From Thiocystis violascens (GTDB taxonomy: Bacteria > Pseudomonadota > Gammaproteobacteria > Chromatiales > Chromatiaceae), in the NCBI GenBank assembly GCA_020721065.1, contig DYNM01000008.1:1-64000 (forward strand): a stretch of 64,000 nucleotides of DNA, given 5' to 3'. The notes beneath the pieces were generated by a model. The model made no database searches, was not told the origin of the DNA, and was given only the letters and a program-made list of their open reading frames with translations. Every line of letters starts with the position of its first letter. The first letter of the stretch is position 1. Positions 10,401-19,329 of this stretch are shown in pieces. Both the position numbers and the translations under genes were made by a program.

Positions 10401-11048
10401 GAGACGCGGATTGATGGTGAGTTGCGCCCACGTCAGTTGCAGTTGCTGGAGGAGCGGGTGAAGGCCGAGCGCATCTTTGCTGAAATGACCGCCGATCACA
10501 CCGTTGCAGTGGTCGCCGAACAGCGTCAAGCCGTGTTAGCGACGGTGCGCAGTCATGCCGAGCGATATGTACGACTCAAGCTGGCAGCGCGAATGTTGCG
10601 CGATGCCGTTGAGTCGTTTCGGCGGACACACCGTGATCCGCTGGTGGCGCGTGCCAGCAGCTATTTTGCGCAACTGACGTGTGCGGCATTTAGCGGCATT
10701 GAAACCGATTTTGATCGTGCGGATGACCAGCTCTGTCTGATCGGGCGGCGTGCAAATGCTGAGAGTGTGCCAGTGGTGGCAATGAGTACGGGAACCCGTG
10801 ATCAGTTGTATTTGGCGCTGCGGCTGGCAACGTTGGAACAGCATCTGGCTGACGGTGAGCCGCTGCCGTTGCTGGTCGATGACATCTTGATTCAGTGTGA
10901 TGATGTCCGCTCACAGGCGACGCTGGCGGCGTTAGCCACCTTGGCGGAGACCACGCAGGTGATTTTATTCACCCATCATCAGCAGGTGGTCACACAAGCG
11001 CGGGCGCTTGATCCAAGTGGCGAGCGGGTGTTAGTACAAACGTTGTGA
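7479..11048 (+). CDS. yhaN: SbcC/Rad50-like AAA ATPase (YhaN family)
   Basis: 1189-residue coiled-coil ATPase. The N-terminal half-ATPase has Walker A GPNEAGKS (33-40) after MKILELYLSAFGPFTD. A very long Gln/Ala/Leu-rich coiled coil fills the middle (about 170-1000). The C-terminal half carries a signature-like STGTRDQLYLALRLA and Walker B LPLLVDDIL, followed by LFTHHQQV. This is the split-ATPase architecture of SMC/Rad50/SbcC proteins. Together with the upstream Mre11-like gene it should form a DNA-end processing complex. The middle is unusually rich in Gln, Leu and Ala and probably evolves fast. Confidence 0.9.
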   Translation: MKILELYLSAFGPFTDRHLDLSGGQHGLHIVYGPNEAGKSSALRALRSLLFGIPKITSDNFQHSYQQLRVGGRFRAADGTEVHCFRRKGQKHTLRDVKDAILPDDTFTRLLGGVDEREFERLFEINHDTLVSGGQALLAERGREAETLFGAGLGGGNIQAILKQLDQEAGELFSPRATTRRLNVQLNHLIDLERQQRQLVLSGNAWEEARQRVQELNQALKAVESELAQVTRLRSRLERNRRTLPNLAHHAQLLTQLAQLEDVPTLSADFGARREAAWKQRTLALANQGNAMARVTALRQQDTTQVIQAQLLAEAAVIDGLLTQLGSHNKAALDRVRLDSDRLTCHQQAAALLAHTHPTVHLAAAGRLRPLLQHRQQITTLGGQGEAITSALTQAQTHHQQTITQRQRIVAALAALPAPAASDGLRHAIADARRAGDVERTLTQAQTQQQRHEDDCQQQLAALSGWTADLTALCCAPLPTAATVERFIKLFQELENAQHRTDSAQREERTEQQRIKETVRALQLLGAIPTEADLNQARQQRDSVWIRLKTAWLAGTARHVNSRAASLSPEFSLCEPATSSSKTDNKAERLALAEQLDAALATADQLADRLRREVKRVHEQATATARLDFCEQRLEEFALTTAAQQERHEHLMQEWQATWVGCAVQPLPPREMLQWLTQANRLRELVKQADDWKTHVEELHTTCQLHLDALTAALTTLGTTVPLPTSLGTLLLHAEAELAAQLETQRQRMLLTQHLTTLDDSAQRLASEVTLREADWQQWSQAWAALMTTLGLSPTATAATADAHLNTLNDCLALLHEAQRLDGRIAGIDHDAQTFRDHARAVLTRLAPDLLALTLEDAVVQLHQRLGQQREERSRLQEVQRQLRAAEIEMEQATAQLHAAEAVLTALCHEARCDDVEALLLAEQRAQHRHNLLSRRQDVEAALMTAGDGLSLSALRAEAGEVDYDAVVAEVLALETRIDGELRPRQLQLLEERVKAERIFAEMTADHTVAVVAEQRQAVLATVRSHAERYVRLKLAARMLRDAVESFRRTHRDPLVARASSYFAQLTCAAFSGIETDFDRADDQLCLIGRRANAESVPVVAMSTGTRDQLYLALRLATLEQHLADGEPLPLLVDDILIQCDDVRSQATLAALATLAETTQVILFTHHQQVVTQARALDPSGERVLVQTL

Positions 11049-11092
11049 GCTGGCAATGAAAAAATAGTGAAAACAGCTATCAGAAAAACTAA

Positions 11093-11120
11093 AAAAGTGA
11101 CCGGATGTGCGGTCACTTTT
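11093..11120. terminator. Bidirectional terminator between yhaN and the metY-like gene
   Basis: Perfect 11-bp stem, AAAAGTGACCG (11093-11103) with CGGTCACTTTT (11110-11120), and a 6-base loop. A-rich and T-rich flanks serve both convergent genes. Confidence 0.85.
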
Positions 11121-11160
11121 GCTTGATTCAATACAGCACTGATTGAATACAATATGCAGA

Positions 11161-12432
11161 TCAACTCTGCAACGCTTGTTCTAAATCCGCAATGATGTCG
11201 TCAATATGTTCAATGCCCACTGACAACCGAATTAACTCATCACTGACGCCAGCGCGTGCTAATTCTGCCGGTGCTAATTGGCGATGCGTCGTGGTTGCTG
11301 GATGACAAGCCAACGTTTTTGCGTCGCCAATGTTGACCAATCGCACTGCCAGCTTTAATGCGTCAATAAATCGCGCTCCCGCTGCACTTCCACCATGAAT
11401 GCCAAACGATACTATCGAGCTGGCTTTACCACCGTCCATATATTTTTGCACCAACGGATAATCCGCATGATTCGGTAATCCGGCGTATCGCACCCAATCA
11501 ACTTTGGGATGATTGTGTAAATAATGCGCAACCGCCAACGCATTTTCACAATGCCGATCCATGCGCACATGAATACTTTCAATGCCCTGTAAAATTAAAA
11601 AACTGTTAAATGGTGAAATCGCCGCCCCCATATTGCGCAACGGCACCACGCGGGCGCGACCGATAAAGGCAGCGCCACCAAAGGCTTCGGGATACACCAC
11701 GCCGTGATAAGACTTATCAGGTTGATTTAACAATGGAAATCGCTCGGCGTGTTCTGCCCAAGGAAAGCGCCCTGAATCCACTAACGCGCCGGCAATGGTG
11801 GTGCCATGCCCACCCATATATTTAGTCAGCGCGTGAACCACGATGTCCGCGCCGTGCGCAAACGGGCGACACAGATACGGCGTTGGCACCGTGTTATCGA
11901 CGATCAACGGCACTCCGTGCGCGTGCGCCATATCCGCAATCGCTTGAATATCCGCCACATTTCCCGCTGGGTTGCCGATTGATTCACAAAATACCGCTTT
12001 GGTCTGCGCATCAATCTGCGCCGCCATTCCCGCGACATCGTTGGGCGCGGCAAAGCGCACTTGAATCCCCAAACGCGGCAGCGTGTGCGCAAACAGGTTG
12101 TAAGTGCCGCCGTACAGCGTGGACACCGCAACGATGTTGTCGCCAGCTTGGGCGAGCGTGAAGATTGCCGCCGTCACAGCCGCCATGCCCGATGCCAATG
12201 CCAGTGCGCCGACGCCGCCTTCCATCGCCGCCACCCGCTGCTCTAATACATCGCTGGTGGGATTCATCATCCGCGTGTAAATGTTACCCGCGACTTTCAA
12301 ATCAAATAAATCTGCGCCGTGTTGGGTGTCATCAAATGCATAACTGCTGGTTTGATAAATCGGCGTTGCCGTTGCTTTAGTGGTGGGGTCTGGTGCAAAA
12401 CCGGCATGAATGGCGAGTGTTTCAATTTTCAT
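11161..12432 (-). CDS. metY: O-acetylhomoserine (thiol)-lyase / homocysteine synthase
   Basis: PLP-dependent Cys/Met-metabolism enzyme. Makes homocysteine from O-acetyl- (or O-succinyl-) homoserine and sulfide, in the cytoplasm. 423 residues, the family length. Motifs: MKIETLAIHAGFAPDPTTKA start, YTRMMNPTSDVLEQRVAAME, and the PLP-lysine motif VHALTKYMGGHGTTIAG. The large insert length separates MetY from shorter MetB/MetC. No riboswitch-like structure was recognised in the 150 bases upstream. Confidence 0.93.
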   Translation of the reverse strand: MKIETLAIHAGFAPDPTTKATATPIYQTSSYAFDDTQHGADLFDLKVAGNIYTRMMNPTSDVLEQRVAAMEGGVGALALASGMAAVTAAIFTLAQAGDNIVAVSTLYGGTYNLFAHTLPRLGIQVRFAAPNDVAGMAAQIDAQTKAVFCESIGNPAGNVADIQAIADMAHAHGVPLIVDNTVPTPYLCRPFAHGADIVVHALTKYMGGHGTTIAGALVDSGRFPWAEHAERFPLLNQPDKSYHGVVYPEAFGGAAFIGRARVVPLRNMGAAISPFNSFLILQGIESIHVRMDRHCENALAVAHYLHNHPKVDWVRYAGLPNHADYPLVQKYMDGGKASSIVSFGIHGGSAAGARFIDALKLAVRLVNIGDAKTLACHPATTTHRQLAPAELARAGVSDELIRLSVGIEHIDDIIADLEQALQS

Positions 12433-12547
12433 GGTGCAATTCTCAACGAATTAAATCAAGTGAGCAGTTAAAAACATTAAAAAAAGTTGCTGAACTGTTG
12501 TCAGATTTCCTTAAATCAACATGAAACAATAACCTCTCATTTTTAAT

Positions 12548-12570
12548 GCGCATCACTGACAACTGACAAC
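12548..12570. repeat. Family 1 repeat, solo unit downstream of topA
   Basis: 23 bases identical to the reverse complement of 7347-7369, followed by a run of eight T. It lies between metY and topA. Confidence 0.75.
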
Positions 12571-12588
12571 TTTTTTTTCAACCGCTGA

Positions 12589-14901
12589 TTATTCAGAATG
12601 GTTTGACACTGGCGCTGGCGTTTCCGCCACAGCTTCACGATAACCGCATTCTTTTTGTGGACAGACTTTCACTGCGCCGCGCACCTTCGTCACCTTGAGC
12701 GTCAACACGCCCCACCCGCACTGCGGACATGGTTCGGCAATTGGCTCATCCCATAACGCATAATCACAAGTCGGATAAGTGGAACAGGAATAAAACAATT
12801 TACCGCGCCGTGATTTTTTCTTTTGCAACGTGCCGGTATGACATTGCGGACAAACAATCCCGGTATCTTCTGGTTTTTCCAACGGTTCAATATGTGTACA
12901 CGTCGGATAAGTGCTACAGCCAATAAATTTGCCATAACGTCCGCGCTTGATTTCTAATTGCGACCCGCATAGCGGACAATTGCGCCCTTCTACGATTTCT
13001 GGCGCAGTAGCAGCATTGGTATCAGCATTGAGATCGCGGGTGTAATTGCAATCAGGATAATTGGTGCAGCCAATAAAGCGCCCATTGCGCCCTAACCGAA
13101 TAGATAACGCTCCGCCACAGGTCGGACACAATTCATCAATTTTTTCCTGCGTCACATCGCTGCGTTTTACATGCGCTTGCGTGTGATCAACCAAACTCTT
13201 AAATGGTTTCCAAAATTGATCAAGCAACGGAACCCATTCTTTCTCGCCCCGTGACACCGCATCTAATTCATCTTCTAATCGCGCCGTGAAATCATAATCA
13301 ACATACGCGGTGAAATACTCAGTTAAAAACCGATTGACCACTCGCCCCACATCAGTCGGCGCAAAACGTTTTTTATCCAGCGTGACGTATTCACGATCTT
13401 GCAACGTCGAAATAATCGACGCATAAGTAGACGGACGCCCAATCCCGAATTCCTCCAACGCTTTAACCAGCGACGCTTCGGAATAACGCGGCGGCGGTTC
13501 GGTGAAATGCTGCTCGGCTCGCAGCGCCAGCAACGTCACTTCCTCACCAACCTGCATCTCCGGCAGCATCCGCTCCTCATCATCATCGGCGCTGCTGGCA
13601 TCATCGCGTCCTTCCAAATACACGCGCATAAAGCCCGGTGCTGCAATCACCGCTCCGGTCGCCCGCAACAGGTGATCAGAAGCGCCGGCGCTGAAATCCA
13701 CTGCGACTTGGTTAATCAACGCCGGCACCATTTGACATGCCAGCGTCCGTTTCCAAATCAGTTCGTATAACCGCAATTGATCGCTACTGAGCGCCGTTTG
13801 GAGCTGCGCTGGCTCGCGTTGAATTGCGGTAGGGCGAATCGCCTCATGTGCTTCCTGCGCATTTTTGGCTTTCGTTTTGAATAAGCGCGGCTGCTCCGGT
13901 ACCTCCGCAGCACCGTATCGCCGAGCGATGTCAGCGCGAATGTCCTCCAGCGCCTCCAGCGCCAAATTCACCGAATCGGTGCGCATGTAGGTAATCAGCC
14001 CCACCGCCTCGCCGTCCACATCAACGCCTTCATACAACTGCTGCGCCACGCGCATCGTGCGCTGGGCGGTAAAACCGAGCTTGCGAGCGGCTTCCTGCTG
14101 CAATGTGGAAGTGATAAACGGCGGCGCGGGATGGCGTTTACGCTGTTTGCGTTCAACCTGAATCACCCGCAACGTGCCACCAGCCGCCTGTTCCAGCGCC
14201 AGCCGCACCTCGGTTGCCCGCGTCTCATCAATGATGCTGAACTGCTCCAGCTTGTTGCCCGCAAAGTGCGTCAACTTAGCGGTAAATGGCTTGGTCTCTT
14301 TCGCAGCATCGGCCTCCAGCGTCCAGTATTCCTGCTGAACAAAGGCTTCGATCTCATTTTCGCGTTCACAAATCAGCCGCAGCGCCGGGCTTTGCACCCG
14401 TCCCGCCGACAACCCGCGCCGAATTTTGCGCCACAGCAACGGCGACAAATTAAACCCAACCAGATAATCCAACGCTCGCCGCGCCTGTTGCGCATTCACC
14501 AAGTCATACGACAGCCCACGCGGATTAGCGACTGCTTCTTGAACTGCGCGTTTGGTGATTTCGTGAAACACGATGCGATGCACCGGACGTTCACCGATCT
14601 GGCGGCGATCTTTTAATAATTCATAAAGATGCCACGAAATCGCCTCGCCTTCCCGATCCGGGTCAGTCGCTAAATACAGCGCACTGGCGTCTTTTAGTTT
14701 TTTAGAAATCGCTAAAACATGCTTTTCATTGCGCTCGATGAGTTGATATTTCATCGCAAAGCGATTGTCAGGATCGACTGCACCCTCTTTTGGTATCAGA
14801 TCACGCACATGCCCGTAAGAGGCAATCACCTCAAACTCAGCGCCGAGATACTTTTTAATGGTTTTCGCCTTAGCGGGCGATTCGACGATCACGAGATTCA
14901 T
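12589..14901 (-). CDS. topA: DNA topoisomerase I
   Basis: Type IA topoisomerase that relaxes negative supercoils. 770 residues. N-terminal TOPRIM (MNLVIVESPAKAKTIKKYLG, later LYLATDPDREGEAISWHL), active-site tyrosine in GLITYMRTDSVNL (about residue 307), then four C-terminal zinc-ribbon units: CPTCGG..CTNYPDC, CPLCGS..CSTYPTC, CPQCH..CSTYPTC and CPQCG..CPQKEC. It precedes smg and dprA in transcriptional order reversed, i.e. dprA-smg-topA all run on the minus strand, the standard gammaproteobacterial cluster. Confidence 0.97.
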   Translation of the reverse strand: MNLVIVESPAKAKTIKKYLGAEFEVIASYGHVRDLIPKEGAVDPDNRFAMKYQLIERNEKHVLAISKKLKDASALYLATDPDREGEAISWHLYELLKDRRQIGERPVHRIVFHEITKRAVQEAVANPRGLSYDLVNAQQARRALDYLVGFNLSPLLWRKIRRGLSAGRVQSPALRLICERENEIEAFVQQEYWTLEADAAKETKPFTAKLTHFAGNKLEQFSIIDETRATEVRLALEQAAGGTLRVIQVERKQRKRHPAPPFITSTLQQEAARKLGFTAQRTMRVAQQLYEGVDVDGEAVGLITYMRTDSVNLALEALEDIRADIARRYGAAEVPEQPRLFKTKAKNAQEAHEAIRPTAIQREPAQLQTALSSDQLRLYELIWKRTLACQMVPALINQVAVDFSAGASDHLLRATGAVIAAPGFMRVYLEGRDDASSADDDEERMLPEMQVGEEVTLLALRAEQHFTEPPPRYSEASLVKALEEFGIGRPSTYASIISTLQDREYVTLDKKRFAPTDVGRVVNRFLTEYFTAYVDYDFTARLEDELDAVSRGEKEWVPLLDQFWKPFKSLVDHTQAHVKRSDVTQEKIDELCPTCGGALSIRLGRNGRFIGCTNYPDCNYTRDLNADTNAATAPEIVEGRNCPLCGSQLEIKRGRYGKFIGCSTYPTCTHIEPLEKPEDTGIVCPQCHTGTLQKKKSRRGKLFYSCSTYPTCDYALWDEPIAEPCPQCGWGVLTLKVTKVRGAVKVCPQKECGYREAVAETPAPVSNHSE

Positions 14902-14962
14902 AGCGTTTTTAATTCAGAAAAGGGGCGGAAAAGCACAGCGGAGCGTGAGTTTGAATTAAGGG

Positions 14963-15057
14963 GTCACTGGTTGAGAAAAAGTTTTCAGTTGTCGGTTGTC
15001 AATCAAAATCGCGTTATCACCGACAACTGAAAACTGACAACTCACTCAACCAGTGAC
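14963..15057. repeat. Family 1 repeat, long palindromic copy between smg and topA
   Basis: Outer arms GTCACTGGTTGAG (14963-14975) and CTCAACCAGTGAC (15045-15057) are perfect inverted repeats. Inner arms 14980-14996 and 15019-15035 are also perfect 17-bp complements. The element could form a two-part hairpin in the smg-topA transcript and fills nearly the whole gap. Confidence 0.8.
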
Positions 15058-15065
15058 TCTTCAAT

Positions 15066-15548
15066 TTAATGCAAATAAGCGGCTTCGTCGTTGTAAAGCA
15101 TTCCCTCCATTTGAGAAAACGCATCTTCTCGACCGGGACGATTCATCAACACCAATAACACCACCCATTTCACTTCGTCCACCGTCACCAACGGATGATC
15201 AATTGCCAGCAAGCGATCAATTGCTAATTCACGGCTGGCGGGATCGAGAATCGCGTTTTGCTCCAAAAACAGCAAAAAGCCCCGCGCATCGACATCGAGC
15301 TTGGCGCACTCGTCGCTGGTGTAAATCCGCAGCGAGCCAGCAGCGCGGTCGTGCGATTGCGGAGCCTCCACGCCGAGCGCCAGCTCATCCAGCCAATGCA
15401 GCGCCTTGTCGATCTCTCGTTTACCAAATCCCACCTGCGCCAGCTCCGCCTCCAATTCACCCTGATCGACGGGGGGCTGGCTGTCGCCGTCCATGTAATT
15501 TTCATACAGGTAGATCAAGACATCGACCATATTCATTTCCAGTTCCAT
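15066..15548 (-). CDS. smg: Smg family protein (DUF494)
   Basis: Small acidic protein of 160 residues, conserved beside dprA and topA in gammaproteobacteria. Motifs MVDVLIYLYENYMDGD and VGFGKREIDKALHWLDEL match Smg. The start is uncertain: ATGs at 15548, 15536 and 15530 are all in frame, and the shorter forms fit the family's N-terminus well. Function is unknown in the family. Confidence 0.9.
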   Translation of the reverse strand: MELEMNMVDVLIYLYENYMDGDSQPPVDQGELEAELAQVGFGKREIDKALHWLDELALGVEAPQSHDRAAGSLRIYTSDECAKLDVDARGFLLFLEQNAILDPASRELAIDRLLAIDHPLVTVDEVKWVVLLVLMNRPGREDAFSQMEGMLYNDEAAYLH

Positions 15549-15622
15549 TTGCGCCCACCAACCACGCTACAGCGGCATTTTTGCGCCGCGCTTGCAACCA
15601 ATATCGCGCTTCAATCACCGGG

Positions 15623-16765
15623 TTAACGTCCCCGAATGCGACTGTAACGACCGCCTGCTTCGGATGATACATGACCGCTCAATTCCAAGACCAACAAGAT
15701 CGCCGACACCTGTTGCGCGGAAAAACCGCTGCGTTCAATCACTTCGTCAGGAGCAACGGGATCAAATCCCATCGCTTTTAACACCGCCCGCGACTCCGCA
15801 TCCATGCCCGCCAAGTTGTCCGCTGCTGCCTCGGCTGGCGCGTCAACTGTCGCAGTGGCCGCCAACGCCTGCCGCAGTTGCGGCGCGAGTTCGGCGAGGA
15901 TGTCAGCGGCGGATTCCACCAATTTTGCCCCGTCGCGCAGCAGCGCGTGGCAGCCTCGCGCCAGCGGATTGCGAATCGAGCCGGGCACAGCGAACACCTC
16001 GCGCCCCTGTTCCGACGCAGTGCGAGCAGTAATCAGCGAGCCGCTTTTGAGCGCCGCCTCCGTCACCAACACGCCCAAACTCAAGCCACTGATTAGCCGA
16101 TTGCGGCGCGGAAAGTTCTGCGCCAGCGGCTCTGAGCCGGGCGGAAATTCGCTGACCAACGCGCCGTTGTCGGCGATTTGCCGCGCCAAAGCGCGATGCG
16201 CAGCGGGATAAACGCGATCCAAGCCGGTGCCAAACACGGCGATGGTGCGTCCGTTTTCCAGTGCGCCGCGATGCGCTGCGCCGTCGATGCCCTGCGCCAG
16301 TCCGCTGGTAATCGTCAAGCCGTAGCCGGTGAGATGACGGGCAAATTCTTGAGTGATTTCAAGTCCGCTCGGCGAGGGATTGCGGCTGCCGACGATGGCG
16401 ATTTGTGGCTCGGCTAACAGCCGCACGTCGCCGCGCACATACAGCACCGGCGGCGCGTCGTGAATGTCGGCGAGCTGCGGCGGATAACGCGGATCGGTCA
16501 ATGTGAGCAGATGGGTGTTGGGCTGGCACAACCACTGCTGCACGCTGGTCAGCAGCGCAGGTTGCGGATTTTTGATGGCGGCGATGCTGGCGGCTTTGAG
16601 ACCGACGGCGGCGAGTTGCGCGATGGATGCGCCCTGAATCACGGTCGGGCTGCCGAAATGCTCCAGCAATTTGGCGACAGTACGCGCACCAACGCCGGGC
16701 GCTTCCACCAGCGCCAGCCACGCCGCCAGCGTGTCGTCATCATAAGGAAGTGACATGAGCGGCAA
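15623..16765 (-). CDS. dprA: DNA-processing protein DprA
   Basis: Binds incoming single-stranded DNA during natural transformation and loads RecA. 380 residues. An N-terminal helix-hairpin-helix/SAM-like region (WLALVEAPGVGARTVAKLLEHFG) is followed by the Rossmann-fold core with IAIVGSRNPSPSG, SGLAQGIDGAAHRGAL and the winged-helix tail at the C-terminus. An alternative start lies three codons in (16756). Its start abuts the stop of the upstream LysM-protein homologue by one base, so the two are co-transcribed. Confidence 0.95.
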   Translation of the reverse strand: MPLMSLPYDDDTLAAWLALVEAPGVGARTVAKLLEHFGSPTVIQGASIAQLAAVGLKAASIAAIKNPQPALLTSVQQWLCQPNTHLLTLTDPRYPPQLADIHDAPPVLYVRGDVRLLAEPQIAIVGSRNPSPSGLEITQEFARHLTGYGLTITSGLAQGIDGAAHRGALENGRTIAVFGTGLDRVYPAAHRALARQIADNGALVSEFPPGSEPLAQNFPRRNRLISGLSLGVLVTEAALKSGSLITARTASEQGREVFAVPGSIRNPLARGCHALLRDGAKLVESAADILAELAPQLRQALAATATVDAPAEAAADNLAGMDAESRAVLKAMGFDPVAPDEVIERSGFSAQQVSAILLVLELSGHVSSEAGGRYSRIRGR

Positions 16766-17701
16766 TTACTGCGCGGCTGGCGCGATCTGAGCGCCGACTT
16801 GGAAGGCGCGTTGCGCATCCAGCACCAGCGCGAAACTCACGCGCTTGAAAGTGCGAAACACCATCAACGTGGCGGCGTGTTCCAACGGGCGCGTGAATTC
16901 GCTGTGATTGCGTTCAAAGACAGCATGAAGTGGAAATTGGTCATCTTTCCAACCCTGTCGCGTCATGTCGCGCCCATACCAAAACTCAGTGGTGGCGGGA
17001 CTTTCGTTGCGCCAATCGGTATCGGTGCTGCCGTCGCGCACCTGATCACGGGCGCTGTCACCGCCGATGAATGCTTCAAAGGTGTGTCCGGGGCGAATGC
17101 GCTCGCGGCTGCCGCGATTGATGACGACGACATCAAATTGCCCAATTTGGGCGACGCCGTTGAGCACGGAGAGGATGCGCCCGTTGGTGCGAGCTGGCGC
17201 GGGGGTGCGATAAAAATCTGCCAGCGGTTTTTCGTCCGGTGCCGGCAACACGCGATCACCAATTGCCACTTCGCGCTCGGCATTGAGGATGTGCAGTTTG
17301 GCGGGATCGCCGCTGCGTTCCAGCACGGCATCGGCGATCACCTGCGCTTCATAACCGAGAATCTCGCCGCTGTCGGGATCGCGCAAGGCGTCACCGGGGC
17401 GGAGGATGTGAAAATTGAGCGCCTTGCCAGCGGTGAGTTGGCGCACATACACGGCATCGTGAATGCCAACAGCGAGATGTTCATCAGGAAAACCAACGAC
17501 ATAAGCGGCGTCTTGCAGCGCGTCGGTGTCGGTGATGAGCGGTTTGGTTAAAAAGGGCGCGATGGTGGTGATGCCGACGGTGGGGATGGTTTCAGTCAGC
17601 GGCGTGATGCGGACTTGTGGGCTGAGTTTGACGGTGTCGATGGCGGCAGTGGGCGCAGTCACGGTCAGCACGAGCGTGATCACGAGGAAACGACGAAGCA
17701 T
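16766..17701 (-). CDS. Homologue of the dprA-linked LysM protein, apparently lacking the LysM domain
   Basis: Exported protein of 311 residues. The ATG at 17701 is chosen because it gives a signal peptide (MLRRFLVITLVLTVTAPTAA); a longer frame from 17788 would bury it. The body (SPQVRITPLTETIPTVGITTI, FPDEHLAVGIHDAVYVR, FHILRPGDALRDP) resembles the proteins encoded upstream of dprA in Pseudomonas and relatives. Those normally carry an N-terminal LysM motif of the YTVxxGDTLWDI type just after the signal. I cannot find that motif here. The C-terminal part (FDVVVINRGSRERIRPGHTF, then a Phe/Val-rich end) is preserved. It may therefore have lost direct peptidoglycan binding. Confidence 0.75.
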   Translation of the reverse strand: MLRRFLVITLVLTVTAPTAAIDTVKLSPQVRITPLTETIPTVGITTIAPFLTKPLITDTDALQDAAYVVGFPDEHLAVGIHDAVYVRQLTAGKALNFHILRPGDALRDPDSGEILGYEAQVIADAVLERSGDPAKLHILNAEREVAIGDRVLPAPDEKPLADFYRTPAPARTNGRILSVLNGVAQIGQFDVVVINRGSRERIRPGHTFEAFIGGDSARDQVRDGSTDTDWRNESPATTEFWYGRDMTRQGWKDDQFPLHAVFERNHSEFTRPLEHAATLMVFRTFKRVSFALVLDAQRAFQVGAQIAPAAQ

Positions 17702-17830
17702 GGCGCGAGACCCTCGGCGCGGGTCGAAACGGGATATTCCCGCCCCGACGGTGGTATTCTGGTGTGGATAATTGATAGTAGCGTCCAAACTTCATCCCTT
17801 CCACCTGTCTACTTTTGAACTCCCGCCACG

Positions 17831-18364
17831 ATGTCACAGCTCCCGATTTTGACCTTTCCCGATCCGCGTTTGCGCCAAAAAGCGCGTCCCGTCCAGCGCG
17901 TTGATGCTGCGATCACGCGCTTGGTTGACGATATGTTGGAAACGATGTACGCAGCCCCCGGCATTGGGCTGGCGGCCATCCAAGTCAACGTGCCGCTGCA
18001 AGTGGTGGTGATGGATGTCTCTGAACAGCACGACAGCCCGTTGTGTTTGATTAACCCGCAGGTGCTGGCGCTGGAAGGCACGGAACAGCGTGAGGAAGGC
18101 TGTTTATCGGTGCCGGGGTTTTATGAAAAAGTCACTCGCGCCGAGCGGATCACGGTGCAGGCGCTGGATCGCCTCGGTGCTGCGTTCACGCTGGAGACGG
18201 ATGGATTGCTGGCGGTGTGCATTCAGCACGAGCTGGATCATCTCAACGGCAAGCTGTTTGTCGATCACATTTCGATGCTCAAGCGCCAGCGCATCCGCGC
18301 CAAGTTGGAGCGCGAGCAGCGCGGCGGCGCAGCAACGAGCAGCAAACGCGGCGAGGCGCTGTGA
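17831..18364 (+). CDS. def: Peptide deformylase
   Basis: Removes the N-formyl group from new proteins. 177 residues with all three family motifs: [17 protein letters not shown] (metal Cys) and [12 protein letters not shown] (the HExxH metal site). It overlaps the fmt start (TGATG at 18362-18366), so the two are translationally coupled. Divergent from the LysM-protein homologue. Confidence 0.97.
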   Translation: MSQLPILTFPDPRLRQKARPVQRVDAAITRLVDDMLETMYAAPGIGLAAIQVNVPLQVVVMDVSEQHDSPLCLINPQVLALEGTEQREEGCLSVPGFYEKVTRAERITVQALDRLGAAFTLETDGLLAVCIQHELDHLNGKLFVDHISMLKRQRIRAKLEREQRGGAATSSKRGEAL

Positions 18365-19329
18365 TGACTGCGGCGCTCGCTGATCAGCGGATCATTTTTG
18401 CGGGGACGCCGGAGTTTGCGGTGCCGAGTCTGACGGCGTTGCTTGACGCTGGTGTGCAGGTGATCGCGGTTTACACCCAGCCGGATCGCCCCGCCGGACG
18501 CGGGCAAAAGTTGCAGTTGAGTCCGATCAAACAAGTGGCGCTGGCGCACGCGCTGCCGGTATTCCAGCCGGAGAGTTTGAAGAAAGATGCGGCGGCGGTC
18601 GCGGCGCTGCGCGAGTTGAACGCGGATGTGATGATCGTGGTGGCGTATGGCTTGCTGCTGCCGCAAACGGTGTTGGATGCGCCGCGAGTGGGCTGCGTCA
18701 ACGTTCACGCTTCATTGCTCCCCCGCTGGCGCGGCGCAGCGCCGATTCAACGGGCAGTGTTGGCGGGTGATGCGGAGAGCGGCGTGTGCATTATGAAAAT
18801 GGAGGCGGGTTTGGACACGGGAGCGGTTTATCACCGTGTCACCACGCAGTTGGCAGCCGACGAAACCGGCGGCAGTCTGCATGATCGGCTGGCGGTGCTG
18901 GGCGCGGAGGCATTGTTGACGGCGCTGCCGGGCGTGATTGACGGAACGCTGGTGCCGGAGCCGCAGGTGGAGGCGCAAGTGACTTATGCGCACAAGCTGA
19001 CCAAGGAGGAAGCGCGGATTGATTGGACGCAGGCGACCGCGCACATCGACCGCCAGATTCGGGCGTTTAATCCTTGGCCGGTGGCGCATACCAATTTGGA
19101 GGATGCGGTGCTGCGGGTGTGGGGGTCAGAAGTTGGTGGTGATGACAACCGACAACCGCCAACTAATAAACCGCCCGGCACCGTTCTCTCCGCTGATAAA
19201 ACCGGCATTGCTGTCGTCACCGGCGACGGCGTGTTGCGCATCACTCGTCTGCAACCGCCCGGCAAAAAACCCATGACCGCTGCCGACTATCTCAACGCCC
19301 GTCAACTGGACGGAGTTCGGTTTGGTTGA
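18364..19329 (+). CDS. fmt: Methionyl-tRNA formyltransferase
   Basis: Formylates initiator Met-tRNA using 10-formyl-THF. 321 residues from the ATG at 18364; a frame that begins at 18217 overlaps def and is not used. Motifs: IIFAGTPEFAVPSL, the folate loop VNVHASLLPRWRGAAPIQRA, and the Asp-containing MKMEAGLDTGAVY. The C-terminal domain carries a repeat-derived insert, about 11 residues including DDNRQPPTNK, encoded by a family 1 repeat at 19131-19164. It falls in the C-terminal oligonucleotide-binding domain, presumably in a loop. Confidence 0.96.
   Translation: MTAALADQRIIFAGTPEFAVPSLTALLDAGVQVIAVYTQPDRPAGRGQKLQLSPIKQVALAHALPVFQPESLKKDAAAVAALRELNADVMIVVAYGLLLPQTVLDAPRVGCVNVHASLLPRWRGAAPIQRAVLAGDAESGVCIMKMEAGLDTGAVYHRVTTQLAADETGGSLHDRLAVLGAEALLTALPGVIDGTLVPEPQVEAQVTYAHKLTKEEARIDWTQATAHIDRQIRAFNPWPVAHTNLEDAVLRVWGSEVGGDDNRQPPTNKPPGTVLSADKTGIAVVTGDGVLRITRLQPPGKKPMTAADYLNARQLDGVRFG
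19131..19164. repeat. Family 1 repeat inside fmt
   Basis: AGTTGGTGGT (left) and ACCGACAACCGCCAACT (right) form an imperfect hairpin in the coding region of the Fmt C-terminal domain. The unit is in frame and leaves fmt intact. Confidence 0.65.

Noticed and set aside
12433..12588. SAM-type riboswitch upstream of metY
   Set aside because: The stretch has only a family 1 repeat and AT-rich sequence; no conserved riboswitch core could be made out.
16799..17551. 250-codon frame antisense to the LysM-protein homologue
   Set aside because: No ribosome-binding site or domain; the minus-strand gene explains the region.
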